NCBI GenBank assembly: GCA_026014545.1
Contig: JAOZIH010000001.1
Span: 124,001-188,000 of the forward strand
Direction: 5' to 3'
Length of the DNA: 64,000 nt
DNA from: Candidatus Bathyarchaeota archaeon
GTDB lineage: Archaea; Thermoproteota; Bathyarchaeia; Bathyarchaeales; Bathycorpusculaceae
Shown: one piece after another, positions 1 to 9,190 of the stretch
Layout of the letters: the number at the start of each line of letters is the position of its first letter
Numbering within the stretch: position 1 is the first letter of the stretch
The notes under the pieces: model-generated
Told to the model about the DNA's origin: nothing
Databases searched by the model: none
The model's input: only the letters and a program-made list of their open reading frames with translations
Program-made: the position numbers and the translations under genes

Positions 1-93
1 GAAAAAGTCAGGCATCACAACTACGCGTGGCCTATTGACTTTGCCTTTTTCAAGAAAACTGAGGAGTTCCTTCTTGAGTTGTTTATGTGTCAT
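1..93 (-). CDS. N-terminal fragment of a PfkB/ribokinase-like sugar kinase (partial)
   Basis: An ATG at 93 opens a frame that runs off the left edge after 31 codons. The visible part has a charged helical stretch and then a beta strand ending VVVMPDFF. An N-terminal VxxxPDFF(L) element is seen in archaeal PfkB-family carbohydrate kinases, so that is my best guess, based on a short fragment. The remaining domains (sugar-binding G/D motif, ATP-binding region) lie outside the window. The gene reads away from the small membrane protein at 192, so the 100 bases between them hold both promoters. Confidence 0.5.
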   Translation of the reverse strand, partial: MTHKQLKKELLSFLEKGKVNRPRVVVMPDFF

Positions 94-191
94 ATAGTGC
101 GCCTGTATGGTTATTTTTCCGTAAAGCTAAAATAACATTTCCTCTATACCAGTAGGGTTTGCTGGAGATTTCGTGGTAAACTGGTTTAGAG

Positions 192-449
192 ATGAGAGGG
201 AGCATGAAGTTTAAAACTGAAATGTGCATGCTGGTGCTGGCGCTTGTGCTGTTCGGCGTAAGCGCCTTTCTATACTCATATCAAGCATCAAGTGGAGAGC
301 TTGCTGCCAGCGCGGCTTTGGGCAGCTATCCATATAGAAGCTATGCGTTAACGTTTGTGGGCTTTGGCTCGCTTTTGACCTTTGTTGCCTCGGTTTCTTT
401 CTCTAAGCGTAGCAGAAACTTGCAGCGAGATCGCCGACATAAGCTTTAG
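192..449 (+). CDS. small two-helix membrane protein, unknown function
   Basis: A protein of 85 residues with two hydrophobic segments (about residues 12-28 and 50-68) and a basic C-terminal tail rich in Arg and Lys. I recognise no family. Starts at 192 (ATG) and 204 (ATG) are both possible. It ends convergently with the prepilin peptidase gene, the two stop codons overlapping by 4 bases. Its only contextual hint is the adjacent pilus machinery; a role there is not shown by the sequence. Confidence 0.5.
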   Translation: MRGSMKFKTEMCMLVLALVLFGVSAFLYSYQASSGELAASAALGSYPYRSYALTFVGFGSLLTFVASVSFSKRSRNLQRDRRHKL

Positions 450-1261
450 CCTAGGATAAAGTTGATAAGCAACCATATGATGTCGCCGATTAGCAGCGCA
501 GCTATTAATCCCGCGGTTACAAAGATAAGCATAGGAAGCCCAGGCGTAGCCCACACATCAGCGCTTATTTTTCCCGTTTCAGCAGCTTTGGCAAGGCGCT
601 CAACAATCTGGTTGCGGCGTTCATCGTTTGGCACTATGACAAGCTTTCTTTTAAGCTCTGCTTCTTCCGCTTTGATGTCTTCCATGGGGTAGATGTGCCA
701 TATTTTCTGCAGCTTGGCTATTGGAAACTTGTGGCCTGTTATCAGCACCGCAAACTTTTTCCATGGGCTTTCCGCTGCGAGGGTGCCTTCAAAGAGCCGC
801 TGCTTGGTTCTTAAGCGCCAAGCGAAGTTGCGGATTAGCATGTAGATGCCGCTTGCCGCAGCGAACAGCACAGAGTTGCTGAAGATCGCGAGTGGAAAAA
901 GATTCTGCGCAAGGGGCGAAATCGCCGTGGCTACAATTGGCGTGAGTAGCGCTTCTGGGTAAAAGGGCAGTGCGAGGGCTATGCACATGAATGCTTTGGA
1001 GTCTGCGCCGCCGAATGCGCCTGTGTAGAATAGTAGCAGGGCGATGGCGGCGGTGGCGGCGAAGCTTATGGCGTAGGGCAGAAGCTTTGACGTGTCGTAT
1101 AGGCATAGTTCCGCGAGTGTTAGCGTAAGTGCGGCTGGCGCGTAGATTGCCCATGCGCGGTTGGTGACTTCTCGGGTTTTGTAGTCTCGCCATGACGCAT
1201 AAATTAGGATGACAAGAGAAATCGTGATTTTTGCTGCGATTATAGCCTGGAGGGGTTGCAA
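446..1261 (-). CDS. archaeal prepilin (class III signal) peptidase, A24 family
   Basis: Polytopic membrane aspartic protease that removes the short basic signal of archaellins and type IV pilins. The two catalytic aspartates of the A24 family are visible: D26 in a WRDYKTREV segment after the first membrane helix, and D87 in the motif GGAD, matching the GxGD signature. A hydrophilic region of about 90 residues follows, and the C-terminus has a further hydrophobic anchor. The start is a TTG at 1261. It is the last gene of the pilus region, separated from the pilin at 1367 by 105 bases, and presumably processes the pilin-like proteins encoded upstream of it. Confidence 0.88.
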   Translation of the reverse strand: MQPLQAIIAAKITISLVILIYASWRDYKTREVTNRAWAIYAPAALTLTLAELCLYDTSKLLPYAISFAATAAIALLLFYTGAFGGADSKAFMCIALALPFYPEALLTPIVATAISPLAQNLFPLAIFSNSVLFAAASGIYMLIRNFAWRLRTKQRLFEGTLAAESPWKKFAVLITGHKFPIAKLQKIWHIYPMEDIKAEEAELKRKLVIVPNDERRNQIVERLAKAAETGKISADVWATPGLPMLIFVTAGLIAALLIGDIIWLLINFILG

Positions 1262-1366
1262 TTTGCTTTCGCACCGTTGTGCTAGTTGTGGCGGGTTAAA
1301 TAAAAAGGTGTTTCGCGAGTTTAGCAGTTTTTGGGAAAATGTGAGGGTGGATGGGCTGGTAGGAGG

Positions 1367-1801
1367 TTAGGGTGCTTGTTCGGTGAAAGATAGCGTTGCG
1401 CCGCTGCTGGGCACCACTTTGAAGTAGTAGGTTTGTTTTGATTGCCAGTCGAAGTTTACTGTGAAGCTTACAACAGTGTTTGGCTCTATTGTTATTGTAG
1501 CTGGGTTGGTGTCGTAGGCTTGTGTGGTTGTAGGTGATTCGCCTATGTAGACTTTGACTATTTGTCCTGCGGCTGTTCCGGAGTTGCCGATGTCTATGGC
1601 TATCTGCTTCGTTGAGCCGTCGATGAAGTTTACGTTTGCTTTGTAGGGTATGAAGCTTGCTTGCTGGGTTGTGCTGCCCATGTAGGTGGTTATCCATGCG
1701 TAGGTTATTACGGTGGCTGCCACGGCGATTACTATAAGCAGTAGCGTGGCAAGTATGGGTGATATAGCTTTTTCATGGTTGAATCTTTTGTGTGTGTTCA
1801 T
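1367..1801 (-). CDS. archaeal type IV pilin with class III signal
   Basis: A protein of 144 residues with a short basic N-terminus followed by KAISPILATLLLIVIAVAA, the typical archaeal pilin/archaellin N-terminal domain (processing expected next to the Ala-Ile-Ser-Pro segment, then a hydrophobic polymerisation helix). The remaining 100 residues are beta-rich and Ser/Thr-rich with no cysteine, as in exported pilus subunits. It has its own promoter: on the minus strand a TTAAATA TATA-like box lies about 50 bases upstream of the ATG, so this pilin is probably transcribed apart from the operon further upstream. It is the best candidate for the major structural pilin of the locus, since it is the shortest conventional one. 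Confidence 0.85.
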   Translation of the reverse strand: MNTHKRFNHEKAISPILATLLLIVIAVAATVITYAWITTYMGSTTQQASFIPYKANVNFIDGSTKQIAIDIGNSGTAAGQIVKVYIGESPTTTQAYDTNPATITIEPNTVVSFTVNFDWQSKQTYYFKVVPSSGATLSFTEQAP

Positions 1802-1879
1802 GTTTTTCTCAGCCTTTCCTGTTTACTTATGGTGAATATGAATATTGTATTTAACTTGTATGAAGCTTGAATATGCATT

Positions 1880-1981
1880 ATGGATAATTCGGAAAACGAA
1901 CAGAAAAAGCGGGCTTTGCAATGGTGCGCGCGGCAAAGCTATAGCCTCTCCATAAATGAGTTTAACTTCCATGTGGTTTAG
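1880..1981 (+). CDS. possible 33-residue leaderless small ORF
   Basis: An ATG at 1880 opens 33 codons encoding a hydrophilic peptide (MDNSENEQKKRALQWCARQ at its start). A TATTTAA box at 1848-1854 sits about 28 bases upstream, the distance expected for a leaderless archaeal transcript, but the same AT-rich box also serves the divergent pilin gene, so it is weak evidence. No family recognised. It may be chance. Confidence 0.25.
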   Translation: MDNSENEQKKRALQWCARQSYSLSINEFNFHVV

Positions 1982-1997
1982 CGGCTGACATGGCGGC

Positions 1998-4900
1998 TTA
2001 GCCTGTCGTGGTTACTGTGACGGCTGGCGGATACTCAACGAGAAGCCACAAGCCACTTTCGTCGCTACTACGGTAGATAGGCGTTGTGCCATCAAAGGTA
2101 ACCACAGCGCCATGCCAACTAACATCCAAAGCGTAAGTGAAGCTAACTGAGCCACTTGCAACGGGGAGCAGCTCGATATTTTTGTTGGATTCAGTAATTC
2201 TAATGGCGCCCACTGAACTTCCGGCGATAGAGTTGAAGACATAAAGCATTTGATTTGCGCTGTCAGTGAACATTATTCCTGCACCTCTTGAACCAGCAAT
2301 TAGTTGGCTCCAGTGATGTGGTGTCCAGCCGCCGCTTGTGTAGTTGTAGAATGTTCCATTGCCGTTTGTTACTATTGGGAAGCCGCTTAATGTTCCGTTT
2401 TCAGTCATTGCAGTGGGTGAACTAGGCGATACAGTGAAGCTAATTGGACGTAATTCGGTTATTACCCGTGATTGAGCTGAATCTATGAACATTAATCGCA
2501 AGTTGTAGGTATAATATGTCACATTAGCGGGAAGCGTAATCACTATGTTAGCGTAAAGATTTGGACAATTGTCAGCGCCATCGCTCCATTCAGCCTCTTG
2601 TTGTATAATATCTCTAACCACGCCATGATGTATCACGTAGGCGGCTCCAGCACCGTAAACGCTGTTTTCGCCATTTATGCGCATGAAGTTTGCTGTACTA
2701 TTAGTGCTTGTGCCAATAACAATTGAGTTTACGCTAAAGCTTCCAATTTTAAGACGGATTTTGCCATTTTCTAATCTGTTATTATTTGGGTCATCTCCCG
2801 TGAAGTACGTGTTATTGTATGCCAATGATGTTTGGTTTGCTTCGTCGCGTCCATCCCACCATAGCGTAATCTTTGTTACGTGAACGTCTACTAGGAAGAC
2901 GATCATTTGTCGATTGCTGAACACCGTGGCATTATTCGTTAGGCCTTGTGGGACTCTGTATTCCGAGGCCCAGTCCTCAACTTGGAAGGGTACCTCTTCT
3001 TCCACGCCGTTTCTGGTCTGGTTCACGTGGATAGCCTTTACTGGGATAGGCGGAATAGGCAGCGTTTGCGTCGTGTTTCTCAGCGCTTGTCCAAGCCAGC
3101 GCATGGTGCCATTCTGCAGCAACTCCACAACTATAGTTGACTCCTCAAGGGTTGCTAGGAGAAAGCTTGGGTCTGGTTTAGGCTTAAGCAGTACAGCCTC
3201 TATGTACCAGTTGTCCTGTATTGGGTCTGTATTGTCGTTGCCGCCTTTGAAGCGGATAGTAAATGTTGGCGAGCTTATGTGTTGGGTCACTGAAACGTTA
3301 TTCCACATATTTGGCTGCAACGCGTTAATAATCGGTACCCAAGAGGAGCCGCTGCGAACCTCAACCTTCAATGGCTCTGAGCCCAGCGTTCCTGTTTTGA
3401 TGCAAAGGTCATAGCGAGGAGTGGTTGCGTTAACGTTTGCCCATTGCTCCTCAAGCTCAATTGCATAATTTGTAACATATGGGCTGAATCTTACGAGGTC
3501 AAATTTCATGTAAAATGGGGTTGATGTTGATTTCACGGCGGTAATTTTGATCTTCCAGTAGCCGCTACTGTTTCGGAAGTCTGTTGGATTAACTGTTATA
3601 GTCTGCGTTTTAAGCAGGTCAGTGGTGTTGCCTACTGTGTCCGTCATAAATCCGTCTCCGCTGGTTGAATATTGCCCCGTCGCAAAGTTGTAGAGTTGAA
3701 GTGTTAAGTTGACGTCTGAAGTTGTGGATCGTGCATCCACTGTCCATGTTAACTGTGTCCAATTCTGCGTGTCTGCGATTCCGGTGAATTCAACTTCACA
3801 GGCATATTGGCCTACAGGAGAGTACGTGCAGTAAATGCTGTACTTACGATTTTCATGTGTGAAGGAAGGCGAACTCGGCCAAGAGCCATAAGTTCGATCA
3901 ACACGATGACCTTGATTTGATGAGCCAATATCATATGGCACAGAAACGCTTCCACTTTTAGAGTCGGCCCATACTACTAGGATGTAGCTTGCGCCTGCAG
4001 TCAATGTTGGCTTAGGATCTGGAAAGTTGAAAGTGACCCAACCATCTGAATTAACTGTTTGTTCTTGCGTATCTGCAACAAAACTATGTGAACTTGTATA
4101 GATGGCACCTTTAACCTTGCGATTTGAAGCCCCGGAGGATAAGTCTATGTAAGCGGTTATGCTTTGAACTTCGCCATGGCCGAGTACGTTGAATTGGGAA
4201 CCCACAATATTATTTTCAATATTTTGTGTTGAACTGCCGATGTAGGAGTATCCAATCGTAGAATGGAGTTGCATATATTGTCCATTGTCACTTTGCAAGT
4301 CTGCAATTGTGCCCGACTCATAAGTTGTTGATCCTAGTCCTTTCCAATAATCGGGATAGTAGTTTTGTGGTGCAGTTCCTGAAGCCGCTTCAGTTAGCAT
4401 GTCAAATATGTCATCTGTATTCTGTTGTGCAGTAAAGTTGAGGCTGTCTCCCATAACTTCGGTGATGCCCTCAACATAGTAGGGAGTTTGAGTCGCATTG
4501 GGAGAGTTCCAGTCTAAGTTGATAATGTACTGGCTGAACGAGGCGGCAACAACAATTATTCCTCGTGAATCCTCAACGCGAATAACGTATGACGCGGGAT
4601 CTATTTCGGGCGGAACAGTGATTTCATATGTGCCATCCGCATAAATTATTGGTTCCTCGCTGGGGCTCACGTGCTCCCAAGTCAAATTAGAATAGCGATA
4701 ACGGTAAAATTTCAAACTTTGCTTTCCCAAATTTATTACTGGCTCGCCGTCATCTTTGGTTATGCGTATATGTGCTTGGTTACCTGAAGATGGCAAAACT
4801 TCTACATCTAATCCGCAAGAGGTTGAATAAGTCATGTCATAAATGCCTAGACCATTCAAATCATAATTGACGGAGAAATAGCCTGAACTATAACTGGCAT

Positions 4901-5261
4901 TAGTAAACCAGTAGGTACGCAAATCAAAATCGGTAATGCTGAACGAGGGGCTCCACTCTGGCCTGATGTCGCCGATGTTTTCTAATCCGCTACGTAGATA
5001 ATTTAAAGCAAGTTCCTTGGCGTATGTCGTATTTCCCGTAACCTGCAAGACTGAACCATAATAACCCACAGTGAAACCTAAAACATGCTTAAGCGCCAAA
5101 TTAATTTCGTCTACCGCACTTAGGATGCGTGGCTGCTCCTCAAACTCAGTGTACCGTATAGCAGAATAGGTAGTCATAACAGCTGCTATCAGAACAACAG
5201 CAATAAGCATCGCGGCAATAATAGTGAACTGACCTCTTCTACTCAATCTTAAACGGTGCAT
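1998..5261 (-). CDS. very large pilin-like surface protein (1087 residues), candidate pilus tip/adhesin subunit
   Basis: The N-terminus is a class III-type signal: a basic segment ending RRG, then QFTIIAAMLIAVVLIAAVM, the layout of archaeal pilins. The mature part would be over 1000 residues, far larger than a normal pilin (100-250). It is rich in Ser, Thr, Asn and aromatic residues with many N-x-S/T sequons. Around residues 340-480 there is a beta-sandwich-like stretch (SITAYIDLSSGASNRKVKGA onward) resembling repeats found in archaeal surface proteins. No C-terminal membrane anchor is evident, so the N-terminal helix is the only anchor. It is the last gene of the ATPase-led operon, with a 2-base gap to the gene before it. 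Inference: minor pilin carrying a large adhesive or sensing domain at the pilus tip. Confidence 0.75.
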   Translation of the reverse strand: MHRLRLSRRGQFTIIAAMLIAVVLIAAVMTTYSAIRYTEFEEQPRILSAVDEINLALKHVLGFTVGYYGSVLQVTGNTTYAKELALNYLRSGLENIGDIRPEWSPSFSITDFDLRTYWFTNASYSSGYFSVNYDLNGLGIYDMTYSTSCGLDVEVLPSSGNQAHIRITKDDGEPVINLGKQSLKFYRYRYSNLTWEHVSPSEEPIIYADGTYEITVPPEIDPASYVIRVEDSRGIIVVAASFSQYIINLDWNSPNATQTPYYVEGITEVMGDSLNFTAQQNTDDIFDMLTEAASGTAPQNYYPDYWKGLGSTTYESGTIADLQSDNGQYMQLHSTIGYSYIGSSTQNIENNIVGSQFNVLGHGEVQSITAYIDLSSGASNRKVKGAIYTSSHSFVADTQEQTVNSDGWVTFNFPDPKPTLTAGASYILVVWADSKSGSVSVPYDIGSSNQGHRVDRTYGSWPSSPSFTHENRKYSIYCTYSPVGQYACEVEFTGIADTQNWTQLTWTVDARSTTSDVNLTLQLYNFATGQYSTSGDGFMTDTVGNTTDLLKTQTITVNPTDFRNSSGYWKIKITAVKSTSTPFYMKFDLVRFSPYVTNYAIELEEQWANVNATTPRYDLCIKTGTLGSEPLKVEVRSGSSWVPIINALQPNMWNNVSVTQHISSPTFTIRFKGGNDNTDPIQDNWYIEAVLLKPKPDPSFLLATLEESTIVVELLQNGTMRWLGQALRNTTQTLPIPPIPVKAIHVNQTRNGVEEEVPFQVEDWASEYRVPQGLTNNATVFSNRQMIVFLVDVHVTKITLWWDGRDEANQTSLAYNNTYFTGDDPNNNRLENGKIRLKIGSFSVNSIVIGTSTNSTANFMRINGENSVYGAGAAYVIHHGVVRDIIQQEAEWSDGADNCPNLYANIVITLPANVTYYTYNLRLMFIDSAQSRVITELRPISFTVSPSSPTAMTENGTLSGFPIVTNGNGTFYNYTSGGWTPHHWSQLIAGSRGAGIMFTDSANQMLYVFNSIAGSSVGAIRITESNKNIELLPVASGSVSFTYALDVSWHGAVVTFDGTTPIYRSSDESGLWLLVEYPPAVTVTTTG

Positions 5262-5263
5262 GC

Positions 5264-6586
5264 TTAGACGCCTCCCACCAAGCCCAGTTGCAGAATAACC
5301 AGACGCGACGTCCCATAAGCCGTGTACTCCGAACGATAAAGACGAGGCTTATAATATGAAAGAAGACCAATAGCCGTAAGCCGAATGTCTGGAGTGCGTG
5401 TTAAACCTAAAGCCAAAAAAGACCCCGTAATTGTTGAGCTACCATGGAACACGTGATTATATAATGTTCCAGGATTATATCCGTCGGATGTGGGGTTTAG
5501 AATATGTATGCCCACAGTCAAGTTGTATGTTGCCCGTATTGAATCAGTAAGCGCTCTCGTGGATGTTTGATATACTGAAGGGTAAATTCCATAATAGTTA
5601 CATGCGTCAATCGCGGTTTGGGTAAGAGTAACGTTAGCTCTATCCTCGCGGTCAGTTACCGGGCTACCACGGGTATCATAAGTTTGGTTATCTAATCCTC
5701 TAAGAAACGCTATTGAACCGTTACCACCAGTTTGTACCATTCCATAAATGCCCCAACCATTTTGTGATCCAGCCAAATCCACAGTATTGCTTACATAGTA
5801 AAATGGATAACCAACTATGCTACACCAAGTCCAATTGTATTCTCTAACCTTTTCACCTAAGAAATAGAAATAACGCGCATATGAGTTGGCATTGTAAGGT
5901 GCTTGGCAGTAAGCAGAAGGTATGGGCACTGCTTCTCCGCATGTGTTTATTATCACCGCGTTCCTAACAGTTTCTCCCTGCAATGTCTGGTTATTCAATA
6001 TCCGCGCTAGTTGCTCTGTGTTCTGTACCATTACCGTGTTCACGAAATACGGCGACAAAAGCTTGTACAAGTCCTCTGCTAGACTATGCGCCGTATAGCC
6101 CGTGATCCACCATCCTGGCGCGTCGCTACAGTTTAGAATATACAGTGTGCCTCCGCCTTCGCGTTCGCCTATTTTTTCTGGGATGACGTTGAAGGTTACG
6201 TTTGAGGAGGCAACCATGTATGAGGAAGAATCTGTTGTTAAGCCTAGGCTTTCCGCGTTTGAAATAGACTTCTTTGGCACGTAAAGCTCAGAGCCATCCT
6301 CGCCGGTGCCCACCTCATAAACAGTTAAATTATACACAATGTTAGGCGGTAGCGACGCTGAAAGCGCAACTTGTAGGTCTCCCCAAAGCGAGGCGTTATC
6401 AACATCGAAGGCTGCTAAGCTCAAGGAATAATCTGAATCTAAAGTTTGCAACGTTGTTAACGCAAGCCGTTTAATATTCAGAGGTGAAACTTGACGTGGC
6501 CAAGGCAGAACAGCATAGAAAGAAGAGATGATAAAGGCTCCAGTGATGATAATTATAGCAATCAATACCTCAATCGTGCGCATCAT
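5264..6586 (-). CDS. pilin-like exported protein (about 440 residues)
   Basis: One N-terminal hydrophobic helix (TIEVLIAIIIITGAFIISS) directly after a short start resembles the polymerisation helix of pseudopilins, including a Glu near position 5. The rest is a large hydrophilic, sequon-rich extracellular domain. I place the start at the ATG at 6586, 2 bases after the preceding gene's TAA, with a GGTGAG Shine-Dalgarno-like sequence overlapping that gene's end; a longer TTG-initiated version from 6622 would put 12 extra residues before the helix. Part of the pilus operon. No specific enzymatic motif seen. Confidence 0.7.
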   Translation of the reverse strand: MMRTIEVLIAIIIITGAFIISSFYAVLPWPRQVSPLNIKRLALTTLQTLDSDYSLSLAAFDVDNASLWGDLQVALSASLPPNIVYNLTVYEVGTGEDGSELYVPKKSISNAESLGLTTDSSSYMVASSNVTFNVIPEKIGEREGGGTLYILNCSDAPGWWITGYTAHSLAEDLYKLLSPYFVNTVMVQNTEQLARILNNQTLQGETVRNAVIINTCGEAVPIPSAYCQAPYNANSYARYFYFLGEKVREYNWTWCSIVGYPFYYVSNTVDLAGSQNGWGIYGMVQTGGNGSIAFLRGLDNQTYDTRGSPVTDREDRANVTLTQTAIDACNYYGIYPSVYQTSTRALTDSIRATYNLTVGIHILNPTSDGYNPGTLYNHVFHGSSTITGSFLALGLTRTPDIRLTAIGLLSYYKPRLYRSEYTAYGTSRLVILQLGLVGGV

Positions 6587-6588
6587 CC

Positions 6589-7809
6589 TTAGCTCACCAC
6601 CTGATAGCCCTCTAAACTCCACAACGCCAACTTAGCCTGATATGCGACACCATTAACCAGAACTTGACGTGTGTCGGTTGACACCCACTCCTGCTTAGAT
6701 GGATCATCACCAAAAATGATATTGAAACCTAAAGAGCTAAGCCCCCAGGGCATCATAACAACACCACCTTCTTGGGCACTCTTTCTATATGTGACTATTA
6801 GAACACCAGGGTTATAGTTCGGAATCGCAATTTCGCCGTAAAGATAACCCTCGCCGTAATTCACCTTCCCAAAAGCATTTTCCAACTGAATTTCACGCAA
6901 AGTAAAATCCTCTGTAAGAACAACCAAAGTGGCATTATACGTCACTTCAGCGACTGGAGGCTCAAATTGGTGAACATCCCAGCTATGCGCTAGCAGAACC
7001 ATTTTTCCAGAAAGATCTCCAATAAATGGAATGATATAGTTGTTGCTAGAAGAACCACGCTGATGATAGCCCACTCCTCTCAACCCGCTGGCTTGCACAT
7101 AAGCAATAAAAGCGTAGCAAAGCTTTTCATCTGTTACTTCCGGAAACTCTATTGAAACGAAACCTTGCTCGTTAGTATAGCGTGTCCCATTCAAAACTTG
7201 ATAAGTGGGATATGCCCCTCCTCCAGAAAGAGAAACTAAAAATAGATAGTAGCTAACTTGGGCATTCGCAAGCGGAAAGCCGGTTCCAAAAACAGTAACA
7301 GACAATCTTAACGGATTTTTAGCTTGAGTCTCCGTTATTGAAACGTTTATCAGCGGAGTTATCGTGAGTTGAAAACCATATGTGCCACTTATCCCCAGCA
7401 ATCGTAACGTCGTGGAGTAGTTAAGAACCTCCGAGTAAGGCATTAATAAATAAGAGCCGAAGCCCATGGTAATGTTGCTGTAAGTCATTTTTGTCTTCTC
7501 ATAATAAACCGGCTCACCTGCGGAGTAGTTTAAGCGCATTAGCGCGAACGGACTTAGCCGATACTGCGTGAACTCTGGATCTTGCAGTCCAAATCCTGTA
7601 GGCTCTTCATCGCTTATGCTCCAGTTAGCTGGAATCCCCGGGTTCAGCAGTATGGTGTCCAGTAGGTCGCTGGCTTTGGTTGCAAGCGCCTTGTGCCGCT
7701 GATAAATCACACCTGTCTGGATCGTCTGGTTGAACAAGCCGATAAACAGCAGCGTCGCCGCCAGAAAAGCCATAACCGCGACCATATGGTCAATAGTTGA
7801 GCTAACCAT
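6589..7809 (-). CDS. pilin-like exported protein (406 residues)
   Basis: Begins with MVSSTIDHMVAVMAFLAAT, a short polar start followed by a hydrophobic helix, then an Arg/Lys-His boundary and a long extracellular region with many sequons. The central part (about residues 150-250) reads like an Ig- or Big-like beta domain (fragments such as LSVTVFGTGFPLANAQVSYY). It lies between two other pilin-like genes with a 9-base gap upstream and a 2-base gap downstream, clearly one transcription unit. Likely a minor pilin; its exact role cannot be read from the sequence. Confidence 0.7.
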   Translation of the reverse strand: MVSSTIDHMVAVMAFLAATLLFIGLFNQTIQTGVIYQRHKALATKASDLLDTILLNPGIPANWSISDEEPTGFGLQDPEFTQYRLSPFALMRLNYSAGEPVYYEKTKMTYSNITMGFGSYLLMPYSEVLNYSTTLRLLGISGTYGFQLTITPLINVSITETQAKNPLRLSVTVFGTGFPLANAQVSYYLFLVSLSGGGAYPTYQVLNGTRYTNEQGFVSIEFPEVTDEKLCYAFIAYVQASGLRGVGYHQRGSSSNNYIIPFIGDLSGKMVLLAHSWDVHQFEPPVAEVTYNATLVVLTEDFTLREIQLENAFGKVNYGEGYLYGEIAIPNYNPGVLIVTYRKSAQEGGVVMMPWGLSSLGFNIIFGDDPSKQEWVSTDTRQVLVNGVAYQAKLALWSLEGYQVVS

Positions 7810-7818
7810 CCGCGCCGC

Positions 7819-8304
7819 TCACCCCATAAAACGCATCAAAATCGTATTATTCTCAGCCAATTTTGTGGCAACAAGCTTTGCAGTGGGCGAGTTGCTCACA
7901 AACTCCGATGACTCCCACTTCACATCTGAGCCCAAAGTAACCGAGGCAGTCGCCTCCACATCGCTGTCCACGAACTTGACGGTGATATCCAGAATCTTGC
8001 TTGATTCAGATGAAGCCGCTGAGGTCTCCCGCAGAGTCGCATTTGCCACGTACACGTAACCCTCTATGAAAGTCGGCACGGCCATCTCATTGCTGACAGT
8101 GCCATTCGTTATCGACTCGTGGCTTAAAGCAGAATACAACTGGTGCACAGAGCTGCCAATGTGTCCAGCCACTTCCCGCAGCGCAAGCGTCTGCCGCGCC
8201 TCCGTCCACATCGTCATAATCCAGCCAACCGTCATAGGCAACAGAAAAATCAGCATAATCAACAACGGAACCATAATCATATACTCAATAGTTATCTGCG
8301 CCAA
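7819..8304 (-). CDS. TadE-like/minor pilin (161 residues)
   Basis: The N-terminus MAQITIEYMIMVPLLIMLIF combines a short leader with Glu at position 5 of the hydrophobic helix, the classical pilin/TadE arrangement, and continues into a long amphipathic helix (WTEARQTLALREVAGHIGSS). Initiated at a TTG at 8304 with a strong Shine-Dalgarno sequence (GGGAGGAG) upstream on the minus strand, which settles the start. The size fits bacterial TadE/TadF pseudopilins. It lies in the same operon as the ATPase and TadC-like platform. Confidence 0.75.
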   Translation of the reverse strand: MAQITIEYMIMVPLLIMLIFLLPMTVGWIMTMWTEARQTLALREVAGHIGSSVHQLYSALSHESITNGTVSNEMAVPTFIEGYVYVANATLRETSAASSESSKILDITVKFVDSDVEATASVTLGSDVKWESSEFVSNSPTAKLVATKLAENNTILMRFMG

Positions 8305-8327
8305 ACCGCATCTCCTCCCTTCATCCG

Positions 8328-9176
8328 CTACACATCTCCTATCTTAACGCTAACAGTGCCAACATAAAACTCAACAACAGAATTATCTGGCAATTCCATA
8401 GTTTCGCTGGTACCTTCAAATTGGAAGAAATCATTGTTAAAATCAGACTCCAAAAATTCAACATCAATCGTAACTTGGTTATCCCCGAGAACTGAATATT
8501 TGGTAACGTTTTCTCCAACCAGAGTCACAGACTGAGAAAGATAACGCTGCTCACTCGAGGGCACAAGCCTGGGCAAATAAAACTTGTAATAAGTAGTCGT
8601 TAAGCCGCCCTCCCTTGAAATTGTAGTGTTCATGAGTCTTATCGTGGGAACTAGGACAATACGCGTATAGCTGCCGTCGCTCATTGGAAGCTTCTCGACG
8701 CAAAGCACGTGACACGCCGAAGCTGAAGTTCCATTCTGCAGAATAGAATCGCTATGCGCTGGAACTACGCGCTCAAAGTAGCCGTTGCCAACCGAGTACG
8801 AGGGCACGGGCATGTTAAACATGAGAATTCCTGTGACGCCTATATCCTCACTGAAAAGTGGAGTGCCATCTACTGTAACCGTATACCGTATTACTGCTGG
8901 CTTGACGGCCATGGTGCCGTAGCGGCTTGAGTACCGAATTGTTTGCGTGCGCCCGATGGTCCATGCTATGTCGTCCAGCTGCAGCCCGGTGGTAAGCATG
9001 AATTGCTTGTTGGCGCTGTACTCGTTTTCTGCCAAGCGCTTATCCAGAAAAGTGCTTGCGTAGGTAGCCGCCACAAGAATCATCACTACAACAGCCGCGG
9101 TTAAGATAACCGTGGAAACGGCTGGCGCAACCGCATTCTTATCTCTCCGCAAACTTTCACGCTTACCATACCGCAT
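8328..9176 (-). CDS. archaeal pilin-like protein (282 residues)
   Basis: N-terminal motif NAVAPAVSTVILTAAVVVMI follows a basic segment (RESLRRDK); this is the archaeal pilin N-terminal pattern (A-x-S/P-x-V-x-T-x-x-L-x-hydrophobic). The helix is followed by about 230 residues of beta-rich extracellular sequence. It starts at an ATG at 9176, 14 bases after the platform gene's stop. The first pilin-like gene behind the assembly motor, which suggests it is expressed in step with the machinery. Confidence 0.78.
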   Translation of the reverse strand: MRYGKRESLRRDKNAVAPAVSTVILTAAVVVMILVAATYASTFLDKRLAENEYSANKQFMLTTGLQLDDIAWTIGRTQTIRYSSRYGTMAVKPAVIRYTVTVDGTPLFSEDIGVTGILMFNMPVPSYSVGNGYFERVVPAHSDSILQNGTSASACHVLCVEKLPMSDGSYTRIVLVPTIRLMNTTISREGGLTTTYYKFYLPRLVPSSEQRYLSQSVTLVGENVTKYSVLGDNQVTIDVEFLESDFNNDFFQFEGTSETMELPDNSVVEFYVGTVSVKIGDV

Positions 9177-9190
9177 GTCTTTTTCACTCC

